24,435 bases of DNA, from positions 1 to 24,435 of the forward strand of contig NW_014577739.1 of NCBI RefSeq assembly GCF_000485595.1, in the 5' to 3' direction. The notes under the pieces are model-generated. The model made no database searches and had not been told where the DNA came from. It was given only the letters and a program-made list of their open reading frames with translations. A program made the position numbers and the translations under genes. Shown here in pieces: positions 1 to 9,002 of the stretch; position 1 is the first letter of the stretch; every line of letters begins with the position of its first letter. The stretch comes from Priapulus caudatus. Its lineage: Eukaryota > Priapulida > Priapulimorpha > Priapulimorphida > Priapulidae.

Positions 1-823
1 TGGGGGGCTTTCCTTGGTTTCTTTTTTGGAATCAACTGGCAACTGTCCACTGTCTTTCGCTTTTTCAATTCACGGTCACAAACATCTTTAACCTTTCAAC
101 CGGTGTGAAGGCATCTGCGTCCCCCAAGAACAGTTTTGCGTCGACTTACAGCAGCTGGCTGAACTTTGATGGCCACTCTCTTCCTTCGACCCTGTTTCAT
201 TTTTTTTAAAGAGAACATATCCAGGGAAGCACCAGTGTATTTACAGGTACACCCAGGTTTGTTTTCAGGGAGTTGAACTGTTTAACAAAAGTTTCAACAG
301 GTTCACTGATTTCTTCCGGATCGCGCCTGAGCGTTGCAATCGGTTGACTGGCACACTCATTAACAGCAGCTTCTAAAGAGGCTAGCTTATCATTACAGGC
401 TGGTTCACCTCCATCAACATTTGACTGCAACGGACCACTGCTCCTCTTACCGAACTTATTCTGCAGCATCCTCTGAACATTCAAAGACTCCACAGCCGCA
501 TTGGAGCTGGATGGAGCAGCAACTGAAGCAACGGAAGGGCACTCAGATTCAACTACATTATCATCATCACTCAGACTACCCATCTGGTCTTGTACCTGTA
601 TTGCGGGAGGGGATCCTCCTCTAGTGGCAAGCCTGCAATTGGTAGGGATGTGAACCATCCTGGTCTCACATTCTTCTGACCAGTTGCCAGAAATAGCATA
701 TGTTCCCGCAAGTGAGGGTCTCTCAGGGGCAAGAAATTCAGTGAGGTCTTGTTGAAATGCCGCACAACGGCATACTGGTGCTTGCAGGGAGCGCCATCCA
801 TTCCTGCAATGCATGACGTGCAC
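1..823 (-). pseudogene. C-terminal tail of the MULE transposase, frameshifted
   Basis: After the SWIM block the likely continuation is in another frame. It is Ser/Asp-rich (GSLSDDDNVVES), then has a helical stretch around LEAAVNE and VETFVKQF, and stops at 208-206 just after an A8 run. A third frame then gives a basic tail, with MKQGRRKRVAIKVQP starting at 200 and ending KKKPRKAP at the window edge, broken by a TGA at 98-96. Invertebrate MULE proteins often end in such a basic Arg/Lys tail with a KVQP-like motif (family knowledge from memory). The left terminal inverted repeat of the element, if any, lies outside the window. Confidence 0.6.
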
Positions 824-1882
824 ACTCCAATTTCGGTATCCACGTTGTATTTTGTATCCTCTTTCGTCTTACTCTTTACCTCGTAATAATGGGCACCAAT
901 CTTGGTGATGCTGGTGGCTGGAATCGATGCCCCAGCAGGGAGGTACTTTCTTGAAACTGTCACATCAACACGCCCATTAGCCAAGTCAGTGAGTTTACGC
1001 TCGTAATAGCTGGGGACACGTGTCACGAGAAAGTCCAACAGCTGAACAACATTGTTTGCTCTCACTTGTTCAAAGATCTGATCCTTGAGAATCCTTATCG
1101 CCGCTTCTGCGTAATTATTGGTGTTGTTACCCCGAGTGGGTAACTCGTGACAATAGCACACAGCCCATGCTTGACGGCGATTGTGGAGTTTCTCAACATG
1201 TGCTAGGAAGTTTGGATAGAGGCGAGCAACTTCACTACTCTGGAGCTTTTCATATGCTTCCTCAAGAGCATCTTTAGACATTGAGAATGTCATCTTTTTG
1301 ACAGCAAAAAGCAGCTGTGGTCTATGCTCCTTCCTGATGTGATTCTTTTCTTCCCACAGGAATCTCCACACCGCCTGCAGCAAGTGGAAAACACAAAGAA
1401 TCAACGTAGCCTCTGGAAAAACTGCTGCCAGGCTTTGCCTTTCTGCCTCGCTATCATCGGACAAAAAAACACGAGGGCCAAGTATGCCACGGCCAAAAAA
1501 AGCATCTTTTGGTATGATGTCTAAGTACAGTTTCAATGCCAGGGTAATGCACTCCCTAGACTCAGAGGTCACAATCAGGCATCCCAGGGGCAATCCGCCA
1601 GCAGCACTGTGGGTCAGCAGCATGAATACCCTGCAGTCATATCGATCCATGCCCCCCGAAGCATCGATAATGACAAGTTCTCTGCTATATTCATGCTTCT
1701 GACTGCAGCGTTTCATGAGCGCAGAACATAGAGCGATGGCGATCTTGTTGTTGACCTGATCGATCTTGGCACAGACTTCACCCACCTCACTGTTGTACTC
1801 TGCAATGGCAGCGTCGAGGTCACTCCACATTTTCGTGCCACTTGCAGCACCATAGGCCTTGTTGGAGATCTTCCGGTACAAC
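571..1882 (-). CDS. MULE transposase core: RNase H-like DDE domain plus SWIM zinc finger (open segment of the pseudogene)
   Basis: This is the longest intact block of the MULE gene, about 436 codons. Numbering from the MYRK methionine, the presumed catalytic triad is visible: Asp73 in VIIDASG, Asp142/143 in FLSDDSE, and Glu259 in NNYAEAAIR. The CVFH motif (His166) typical of MULE cores is also present. A SWIM-type finger follows at 354-368, ending GAPCKH; its first pair is C-x2-C rather than the usual C-x-C. These domains bind transposon ends and cut DNA in active relatives. The reading frame ends about 35 codons after the SWIM region because of a frameshift; the C-terminal tail continues in another frame. 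I see no sign of a native start here, because the frame begins at a splice acceptor. Confidence 0.85.
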
Positions 1883-2916
1883 CTGGAATATAAAAATGTA
1901 TAAATGGTGACTAATCATGCTAAACGTTTTAGGATACTAAATCACATCTTCCTACTACAACATATAATTCAGACATACGCATGACTGAGAGGACCAATAA
2001 GAATTTTACAATGATAGGCAACGGCAAGCATTACAATGAGGATTTATTTAAAAATAGACCTACATTCGACTATTAATTCAAAATCTCTTTTATCATGTTT
2101 ATAGATAAATTCTTAAATTGGCAATGCCATGAAATTGTCTACCAATGTGTTATATTAAATTTTTTGACCTTTGACCTGTAAATGATGAGATCAAATTTGT
2201 TCCACAATGCTAAAAGATCTTGTCTGCGTATCGCGATGTTACAGAAAACGCATATCAAAACAATGCTATTTGAGGTACTCTGCAGTTCAGGATGTTCTTC
2301 TTGGTTCTCGCAGTAGGTCTTTAACGGATAGGCCTATGGACCTCTGGTATGAATTGGGCAATCGTCCCTAAAAGTACAAGTTATTTTAACATGTAGAACA
2401 TAGTGTACATTGTAACATAGAGCTGTTCGTGGAAAGTTCATTGACCTTTGACCTTTGTCAAATTTGACCCTTATTCGATCCTGACCTGAGCCTTCAAGAA
2501 ATGCAGCTGTGGTATGAATTCGGTGATTCTACCTCAAAACTATTGAAAGCTATTGTGTGTACAACATATTATGTACAGTACTTATCATGGAAATTTCATT
2601 AACCTTTTGACCTTTGACCTTTTTCAATTTGACCAATATTTGAACTTGACCTGAGTCTTCATGTGATGTACCTCTAGTATGAATTTGTTGATCTTACCTC
2701 AAACCTATTAAAAGCTATTGTGTGTACAACATATTATGTACAGTGCTTATTATGGAAAGTACATTGACCTTTTGACCTTTGACCTTAGTAAATGTGACCA
2801 ATATTCGAACTTGACCTGATGTAGCTCTGTATGAATTTGGTGATCCTACCATAATCCTATAAAACGTTATTGCGTGTACAACACAATAAAACCTCTCCTG
2901 AGAGAGAAATTCTCAC
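1883..2916 (-). other. Intron of the MULE gene (1034 bp) filled with a tandem repeat
   Basis: The intron is bounded on the minus strand by CACAG|GTGAGA and tattccag|GTTG, and the join restores the reading frame, which supports it as a real intron. It is AT-rich and holds the diverged ~165-bp tandem repeat described separately. No open frame inside it looks coding. Confidence 0.7.
2160..2885. repeat. Diverged ~165-bp tandem repeat, each unit holding TGACCTTTGACCT
   Basis: Four partial units are recognisable. The block TATTGTGTGTACAACATATT starts at 2551 and 2716, with a variant at 2868. GTATGAATT recurs at about 2347, 2513, 2677 and 2830. Spacing is about 152-166 bp. Every unit carries an exact TGACCTTTGACCT, at 2165-2177, 2442-2454, 2608-2620 and 2773-2785. 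On the minus strand this is AGGTCAAAGGTCA, a perfect nuclear-receptor DR1 half-site pair. The flanks differ more than the DR1-like core. Confidence 0.85.
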
Positions 2917-3283
2917 CTGTGACAGAATTGTATGTCTGGACACTGCACGGTCAGCAGCTTCATACACATAATCTTGGTCATACTGCAGTTGCAGATCCAG
3001 ATTGTGTCTTCAAAGTTGATGCAGGTGAATGGCCTTTAGAGAACAGGTCTTTGAATTTCTCAACCGTCTCCTTGCTGACGTCTCTGTGCTTCAGTGTATC
3101 GGCACAACCAATCATGTGGTTATGGGTGTGAGAGATCTTGACAACAGTTTGATAGGCTGGCAAGTGAAGATCCTTAGTTTTGGCTCTGAAATGGACAATG
3201 GAAATTGAATTACTACATTCTTGAAGAACCAAAGTAACCAATAACTTTTTAACCACTGGCATTTTTATGTTTATGAAACTTAC

Positions 3284-4693
3284 CTAGTAGTACCTACTTA
3301 GTAGTTGTCAAAACATACTTTGAAGTTTCCATCTTTTGGAATTGATTCTGTGAGTCTCATCACAACTGACCCACCTAAACCTATTTGTTTTTGTTTTTCT
3401 GCAATACCTGTTCCTGAACTTTGGTACAGCTCGAAGTCGTATGCTTTTCCTGATTTGCCACATATGACAAAGTTTTTAAAGCTTTCAGGATTTGGTTTCC
3501 TTTTAACAAACTGTTTAGCAGGCATACGTCCAGTGAACGGTACTATTTGTTTATCAACACTACTCTACTCTTCCCATGGCAGCTGTTGGCACCTTTTTCG
3601 TACAGCATCTATGAGGGGCTCAATTTTCCAGAATTTATTGGTGTTATCAGGTGGAGAATTACGACTAGCTACTGCATGAAGGTTTGTTCGAAGCTTGAAA
3701 TACCTGCAATAGAATATGCACAAATCTGTTAAAGAGCTCACCAAGGGTAAAGAAGGCTATTTTGTGATAACAAAATTTAAAAGTTCAGATGCTTCAATCT
3801 TTAAAAGTATACAGTAATATTTTTAGTCTTAATTCATACCTGTTTACAGGCAAACTGTCTGCAAGACCTGGTATTCGTGTCAATGGCTGTATGGCTCGTG
3901 TCGTATGATACTAGCACCAAAGAACTTCCTAACTTCTGATTCAGTTGTTTTGACAGAAGTACCAGTTCTATCTAAACTATACACATTTGTTTCGTTCGCA
4001 ATGGTTTCAAAAAGTTTGGCTGGAAAGTACCGCAGTAGGTATTTTAATGGTGTCAGTGTTGAAGCCTCATTGTCTGGGAGAATGTTATAACACCATTCTA
4101 TGTCAGTGGGAGGAACAAATGCCGAGGCTTTCCATGTTATTTTTTCCTTTCTATTGGATTTGCTGGCGGTACCCCTGGGTTGTGGCTCCTCAGCATCGGA
4201 AACAGAATCTGAATCATCAGATTCCCTGTTATCCTCCTCTTCACTCTCATGTTGTGCCACATCAAAAGCCTCATCATCAGATAGGCCATCTTCATCTGAT
4301 ATATCAAGATCGGAGCCATCCAGGTGGGCTAGAACCTCGTTGACATTGTATCGTGGCCTTAATCCTGCAACATAAATCAACATAGATTAATTACTATGAT
4401 TGCACACATTTTGTGTAACGATAATTTTTGGAGACCAGTCACAGTGTGTACAATTGTGCAATAATAATTTCTGGACATCAGTCAAACTATGTACAATTGT
4501 GCACACGCATTTTGCAAAAATTCTCTAGCCAAAAGCTTACACAATTTAAAGCTTGCATCAGATCGTTTTAAATCTTCAATATATATACTATCAAATGAAT
4601 GAGTCTGGTTTTTCATATCTGCGTAGGTTACAGGAAAAATTTGGATGATTTGTTGTACTTACCACGGCGTGGTGCATCCATGGGGGCAGACAT
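3284..4693 (-). pseudogene. piggyBac-type (DDE_Tnp_1_7) transposase, three exons, C-terminal third missing
   Basis: Exon 1 is 4663-4693: ATG, ten codons, then G|GTAAGT. Exon 2 is 3840-4364: acceptor ttatgttgcag, donor AAACAG|GTATGA. Exon 3 is 3284-3703: acceptor ctattgcag. Exon 2 has an Asp/Glu/Ser-rich N-terminal region and then the start of the transposase domain (LKYLLRYFPAKLFE). Exon 3 holds KFWKIEPLIDAVRKRC, the first catalytic Asp in SSVDKQIVPFTGR, and the second in KVCFDNY. Breaks: one frameshift near 3890-3905, an in-frame TAG just before SSVDKQ, and TAA right after FDNY. The third catalytic Asp and the Cys-rich C-terminal finger are absent. The start is well supported because the ten-codon exon splices in phase into the acidic domain. 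Confidence 0.85.
4425..4505. repeat. Two diverged 43-bp repeats with GTACAATTGT in piggyBac intron 1
   Basis: GTACAATTGT occurs at 4448-4457 and 4491-4500, each preceded by a similar TGGA..CAGTCA block, giving a 43-bp period. The ACAATTGT core is a palindrome. Related sequence (TGTACGATTGTACAC) sits at the presumed element end at 4841-4855, so these may be subterminal binding sites captured in the intron. Confidence 0.5.
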
Positions 4694-4876
4694 CTTGAAA
4701 AATTTCATGATCTGCTTCAGATGAAACCCAGCTGGTGACAGCATGTCTCGATGAACACTACACACTGGCTACAGTTGTACAGTGTGTGACTCAAACATGC
4801 CATCTCTTACTATAAATGGGTAGGGGTGACAATATATATGTGTACGATTGTACACATTGTGTCCGAAGGGGATTAA
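4694..4876 (-). mobile_element. Upstream region and presumed 5' end of the first piggyBac element, with TTAA
   Basis: Between the start codon and position 4872 lies a non-coding leader. On the minus strand it begins TTAA-TCCCCTTCGG. TTAA (4873-4876) is the target site of piggyBac transposons, and the C-rich terminal bases fit their ends. TGTACGATTGTACAC (4841-4855) is a near palindrome that resembles motifs in intron 1. The matching left-hand terminus is not found; a TTAA at 3249-3252 lacks a matching inverted end. Confidence 0.45.
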
Positions 4877-5055
4877 TTTTATTTTTTATTTCTATTTTAT
4901 GTTATGTTATATTTTTTTTGTATTTGGTTTTATTCAGTGCTCCTATCACCCATATAAATTCCTTTAACTATCTTAACTAAGTTGGCCTTAACTAAGGAAA
5001 GAGCTCTTTATTTTATTTTATGTTTATATATATATATTTTTTTGTTGAAACAATT
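4877..5055. other. AT-rich spacer without a gene
   Basis: T-rich sequence with short (TA)n runs near 5027-5038 lies between the piggyBac end and the next reading frame. No coding trace is seen. Confidence 0.6.
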
Positions 5056-5685
5056 TTAAAATAATCTGGCTTTGTAGCCGCCGTCGTCGTGGTCGTCGCC
5101 GTGGTGGTCGTCGCCGTGGTGGTCTTCGCCGTGGGGTTCGTCGCCGTGGGAGTCGTTGCCGTGGAGGTCGTTGCCGTGGTGGTCATCCTACTGGTCCTCG
5201 AGTGCGACGCCCAATAGCGGATCATGGTCTATTGGTACGATTTGTATGGCACATGCCTCGTCGCTGTGGTGTACCACCGTAAACCCAGGATTGAGTCGGC
5301 GGAACTTCATCATATCTTTAAAAAATGACGTCTAGTCAGTGTACATGGTTTCCCCCTCGTGGCTGCCGTAAATGAGGCGAGGCCTCGGCGATGGAGGTGC
5401 CCCGTTGGCGTAGTGCGTTTGTGTGCCTACTGCTGCAGTGCCCCAGTCAATGGTGTTGACGGGGTGCGTTGGCACCTTTTGTGGTGGTGCCACTTATAGT
5501 GGCTCAGGGGTCCTCCCTTTGACGCACTTGCGCTTAAGTGGCGGTTCTCCCTCGTGGACGCGTTGGTCGTCTGTCGCTTTTCCCTGGTGGACGTCCTCTT
5601 CTTCGTTCGCATACCATGATGTGATGAGCACCATGCCGCCGTCGTCGTCGCTATAGTAACAGTCCTCGGCCGGATAGGTGTTCAT
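5056..5685 (-). pseudogene. Unidentified 210-codon frame with three internal stops and a His-Gly-Asp repeat tail
   Basis: From an ATG at 5685 one frame runs to a TAA at 5058-5056 without a frameshift, broken only by TAA (5496-5494), TAG (5334-5332) and TAG (5190-5188). The segments look protein-like. The N-terminal part is acidic (MNTYPAEDCYYSDDDGG) with a basic patch (KRKCVKGR). The middle is Pro-rich, and a block beginning MMKFRRLNPGFTVV follows. The tail has repeats such as HHGDD and HGND, ending YKARLF. The DNA is clearly more GC-rich than its flanks, and the tail is encoded by a 15-bp minisatellite. I do not recognise the family. The opposite strand across the tail reads as an Arg/Gly-rich frame (RRRGGRRRGG) without a start codon, so a low-complexity artefact of the minisatellite remains possible for that part, but not for the N-terminal two thirds. 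Confidence 0.45.
5079..5185. repeat. 15-bp GC-rich minisatellite (GTCGTCGCCGTGGTG-like), about 7 units
   Basis: The unit GGTCGTCGCCGTGGT recurs every 15 bases with scattered changes. It keeps the reading frame on both strands: His/Gly/Asp-rich on minus, Arg/Gly-rich on plus. Its GC content contrasts with the AT-rich spacer on its left. Confidence 0.85.
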
Positions 5686-6210
5686 TTTGATGATGTTGAT
5701 GATGACGGCTGGAGGTGCTCAAAAGATGGTTGGTTAGCATACTGTGTTATCTTACGCATTACGTAAATACAGCATTGGTTAGTGCCACTTGACAATAGAG
5801 TGCTTAAAACAACAAACGTATATATATATGCATTTAAAATACGTGAGTTAGTGCGTCGTATGGATGCAACGTAGCAAATATTGTGCTAAACATGGTGTAA
5901 CATAAAGTGCGCCACACATGAAACATACTGTGTAACATATCTAGTGAAACATACAGTGTAATATCGTGAAACAGATAGTGTACATACAGTGGTGCGTGAT
6001 ACAAACATGTGTTTGTTAACTACATAGTGACACAATACGTCGCATGTACATCATTGTCTTTAACAACTACGGCGTATTCTAGTCTGCATACTTCTTAACA
6101 TAATTCTTAGTACGCGACAGCGTTTTTATTTCAATTGGATCGTTATTATCACCACTTGCAAGTGGTGAGCGCGTGTTCTTTCGCGCATTTTATTATCTAC
6201 TTTATCTTGC
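5686..6210. other. Non-coding stretch with TATA-like box and short iterated motif
   Basis: No supported gene. GTATATATATATGCATTTAAAA at about 5818-5839 could act as a TATA box for the minus-strand frame starting at 5685. From about 5927 to 5995 a degenerate motif of the form GTGAAACATACAGTGTAA is repeated four to five times with roughly 20-bp spacing. An open minus frame across 6126-6548 has no recognisable domain. Confidence 0.4.
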
Positions 6211-6835
6211 TGGATTGATGGGTATAGACGTGGCGGAAGGAAGGGGGTCGCGGGGGATACGGGCTGTAACATAGATTGAACTGTGGGCTGGACAATGGTA
6301 TGGATGGGTATAGCATTTGCTCGTGTTGGACAAAAACGGGGACGAAGATGAGCAGGAGCGCAACAGTAGTACAGAACAGCTATTGCTGCTATTGCGATGT
6401 TTACGTATATTAGTATTTGATGCCACTGTATGTGTGTGCTTTGAAAAGTTTTGCGCGCTGCTTTATTCGTATCAAGAATTCGCCTGCTGTTAGCTATCAC
6501 TGTTAGAAATACACTTTCAAAGTCAACAATGAAATAGTGAGGTAGCAATACATCAAACAGTTTTTTGACAGAGATTCGGGTCTATCAATCACAATGTGCC
6601 CCAAATTGTCTGTTAAACATATGAGAGTAACAAGCTTCTCCAAGATGAGAGTGTGTCTTGCAACCCAAATTCTCAGCCATTCTGTATCTGCAGGTATCAT
6701 GACCTACATTTCTCTCGGTGCCTTACCCAAGGAAGCTGAAGCTACTGCACTTTTCATTGCCAAAATGGACAAAATATTAGACTGTTTCAATTCTGGAAAA
6801 CTGAAAGACCAAGTGAAACCACATCGCGCTGCCAT
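6211..6835 (+). pseudogene. First copy of a duplicated block: flank plus P-element-like transposase fragment
   Basis: This 625-bp block matches 7424-8047 almost base for base, by eye about 97% with a few one-base indels. Its right part, from about 6580, encodes the middle of a P-element/THAP9-type transposase. CPKLSVKHMRVTSFSKMRV resembles the KMRV.LA.Q.LS block of that family, followed by an SVSAG..TYISLG segment. This copy keeps the frame that the second copy has lost through two single-base deletions. It stops abruptly at GCCAT, where a Helitron-like 5' end begins. The left part (6211-6540) has no recognised coding function and may be intron. Confidence 0.7.
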
Positions 6836-7423
6836 CTAATATATATTTGAGTTCGTATGTATGTATCTATGTATGTATCTTCCCTATAGGCGGCCAAACC
6901 GCCCAAGCGATCTGGATGCAATTTTCACAGGGCCATCTCTTATACCCGGGGAGTGTTCGTAGCTGAAAAAAACCTGCCAAACCGTCAAACTCGCCGAAAA
7001 ATCCGTGAAAAACCCCTCAATTTGTCAATCTTCACACATTGTCAGCACTGACTGTACAGTGCTGCCACAGAGAGAAAAATCGATTCCCTCATCTCATCCG
7101 GCTGCTGGTATATTGTGAAACCGAAACCGGTACTAAAACAGAGCACAACCAGGATATATTTATGTGTCAGTGTGCGCTGATGGCGGTGGCGTGTGTTTAC
7201 AGTTGAAACGCTTCAAGTGCCTGTGGTTACGACTGCATTGTTTTATCAAGAGGCTTTGAAATGAGAAGTGCAACCCATTCGTACATGCTGTTACAATAAC
7301 TTTTTCTTATTTACACCATATTACTATTATGTTCCAGGGGTTCTACGTTGGGTTGTGCTGTCATGTAAATGTTACCGTTTTTTACCATGCTTATTATATT
7401 ATGATTACACTGATTCCCCCCCC
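6835..7423 (+). mobile_element. Helitron-like 5' end fragment
   Basis: Directly after host A6834 the sequence reads TCTAATATATATTTGAGTTC, then a TATGTATGTATC run, and then AGGCGGCCAAACCGCC and GATCTGGATGCAATTTTCAC. A 5' TC inserted between A and T, with AT-rich then GTATGTATG-like sequence, is characteristic of many animal Helitrons (recognition from memory). The uninterrupted second copy of the host sequence (GCCATGTCAAAT at 8043) fits insertion at an A^T site. No Rep/helicase coding sequence and no 3' end occur before 7423, so this is truncated or misjoined. Confidence 0.55.
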
Positions 7424-8445
7424 TGGATTGATGGGTATAGACGTGGCGGAAGGAAGGGGGTCGCAGGGGATACGGGCTGTAACATAGATTGAACTGTGGG
7501 CTGGACAATGGTATGGATGGGTATAGCATTTGCTCGTGTTTGACACAAACGGGGACGAAGAATGAGCAGGAGCGCAACAGTAGTACAGACCAGCTATTGC
7601 TGCTATTGCGATGTTTACGTATATTAGTATTTGATGCCACTGTATGTGTGTGCTTTGAAAAGTTTGCGCGCTGCTTTATTCGTATCAAGAATTCGCCTGC
7701 CTGTTAGCTATCACTGTTAGAAATACACTTTCAAAGTCAACAATGAAATAGTGAGGTAGCAATACATCAAACAGTTTTTTGACAGAGATTCGGGTCTATC
7801 AATCACAATGTGCCCCAAATTGTCTGTTAAACATATGAGAGTAACAAGCTTCTCCAGATGAGAGTGTGTCTTGCAACCCAAATTCCAGCCATTCTGTATC
7901 TGCAGGTATCATGACCTACATTTCTCTCGGTGCCTTACCCAAGGAAGCTGAAGCTACTGCACTTTTCATTGCCAAAATGGACAAAATATTAGACTGTTTC
8001 AATTCTGGAAAACTGAAAGACCAAGTGAAACCACATCGCGCTGCCATGTCAAATAAATCAGTGCATGTTACATTTCTGACTGAATGTATTTCATGGTTCA
8101 ACAACGTTGTTCTTTTTGGGGCGAAATCTGAACTCTATTTTCTGAAGGGATGGCAGCTGTCATTGTCTGCATTACTACAGCTTTGGGAGGACTTATCAAA
8201 AGACGGACTGAAATTTCTGCTCACAAACCGATTGAATCAAGTTTGCTTGGCAAACTTGTTTTCAGTTGTCAGACAAGCTGGCGGATGCCGTGACAATCCT
8301 ACACCAGAACAGTTTGGTTATGCATATAAACAATGCATGGTCAATGCTGCGCTGAAACTGGCAAAGAATTTCAATTGCTTTGCAGACCAAGACATTGTTC
8401 TTCTGACATTTTCCCAGTTGTCTGATGCTAGCAAAACGGCGTCAC
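7424..8445 (+). pseudogene. Second copy of the block, continuing into the P-element/THAP9-like transposase
   Basis: The block repeats 6211-6835 up to 8047 and then continues without the Helitron. From about 7908 the frame is open and reads TYISLGALPKEAEATALF, KILDCFNSGK, then FLTNRLNQVCLANLF and VRQAGGCRDNP, which are hallmark segments of P-element-type transposases related to THAP9. Upstream, two one-base deletions (near 7855 and 7886) break the frame relative to the first copy. In the LENLF-type motif, which usually carries the presumed catalytic Glu, this copy has Ala (LANLF). The THAP zinc finger and N-terminal half are absent. At 8446 the frame runs into a minisatellite. Confidence 0.8.
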
Positions 8446-8694
8446 CTCTATGTGTCCTGGTACTTATGTGTCCCGGTGCCTATGTGTCCCAGCACTCAGG
8501 TACCTATGTGTCCCAGCACCCAGGTACCTATGTGTTCCGGTACCTATGTGTCTCAGTACCCAGGTACCTATGTGTCCCGGTACCTATGTGTCCCAGTACC
8601 CAGGTACCTATGTGTCCCGGTACCTCGTGTCCTAGGTATCTATGCGTCCCGGGTACCTATGTGTCCCGGTACCTATGTGTCCCCAGTACAGGTA
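8446..8694 (+). repeat. Minisatellite arm A, core GGTACCTATGTGTCCC
   Basis: About 15 units of GGTACCTATGTGTCCC (16 bp) occur, some lengthened by AGTACCCA or AGCACCCA. Each unit holds the GGTACC palindrome. The array interrupts the P-like transposase frame and is translated as spurious Tyr/Val/Pro/Cys-rich sequence. Confidence 0.95.
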
Positions 8695-9002
8695 CAGTCA
8701 TTTAGAAGACTGGACAAAATATCACATTCGTTGATATTCTATATATCATTATAAATGTTCAATTTTCCATTATCGTTTTTTTCCATGACTTCCATATATT
8801 TTAATATATTATAATGAATGCGATTAATTTTGAGATTAATTCAGAATTGTTTTCGTTTGTGTTAAAAGAATTTTGAATCCTGTATTTAAAGGGTTAGTGC
8901 TGTAATTCAGTATTATTTTATTTGTATTAAAAGACATTTTAAGGGAGACATACTGAGCATAGTTTTATTCTCTCATGATTTTAAATAGTACCCCTTTTAA
9001 TA
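8695..9002. other. AT-rich spacer between the minisatellite arms, with one diverged 66-bp duplication
   Basis: TAATTCAG followed by a TTTGTNTTAAAAG block occurs at 8837 and again at 8903, a 66-bp period. The rest is AT-rich with no coding trace. The spacer is not recognisable as P-element sequence. Confidence 0.6.

Larger units (their letters stand above)
1..3185 (-). pseudogene. MULE (Mutator-like) DDE transposase with SWIM finger, two visible exons, decayed
   Basis: This is a MULE-family cut-and-paste transposase read right to left. The upstream exon (2917-3185) carries the N-terminal region with HTHNH and GHSPAS motifs. It starts after an acceptor (ttgtccatttcag) and ends CACAG|GTGAGA. 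The next exon starts after tattccag at 1882. The splice joins in phase 2 and gives a continuous CHRLYRKI. Breaks: two frameshifts in the upstream exon (near the ACA-CAA codons at about 2998 and again at about 2945), one near 575-600, one at an eight-A run at about 200-208, and an in-frame TGA at 98-96. The start codon and the first exon of the family are not present, and the left end runs off the window. The family call is firm. Function is lost unless a frameshift-free copy exists elsewhere. Confidence 0.85.

Noticed and set aside
5013-5225. Thr/Ala-rich minus-strand frame over the 15-bp minisatellite
   Set aside because: A different minus frame here connects without indels to the 5056-5685 reading frame and is the better candidate; the Thr/Ala frame is a low-complexity shadow.
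5056-5685. Reading the three internal TAA/TAG codons as Gln by an alternative genetic code
   Set aside because: Neighbouring pseudogenes also contain TGA at Trp and Arg positions and frameshifts, and the elements are animal-type with spliceosomal introns, so ordinary pseudogene decay is simpler.
6126-6548. 140-codon minus-strand frame with a possible membrane helix
   Set aside because: The frame is broken in the duplicate copy, and no recognisable domain was seen; it probably arises by chance in the duplicated block.
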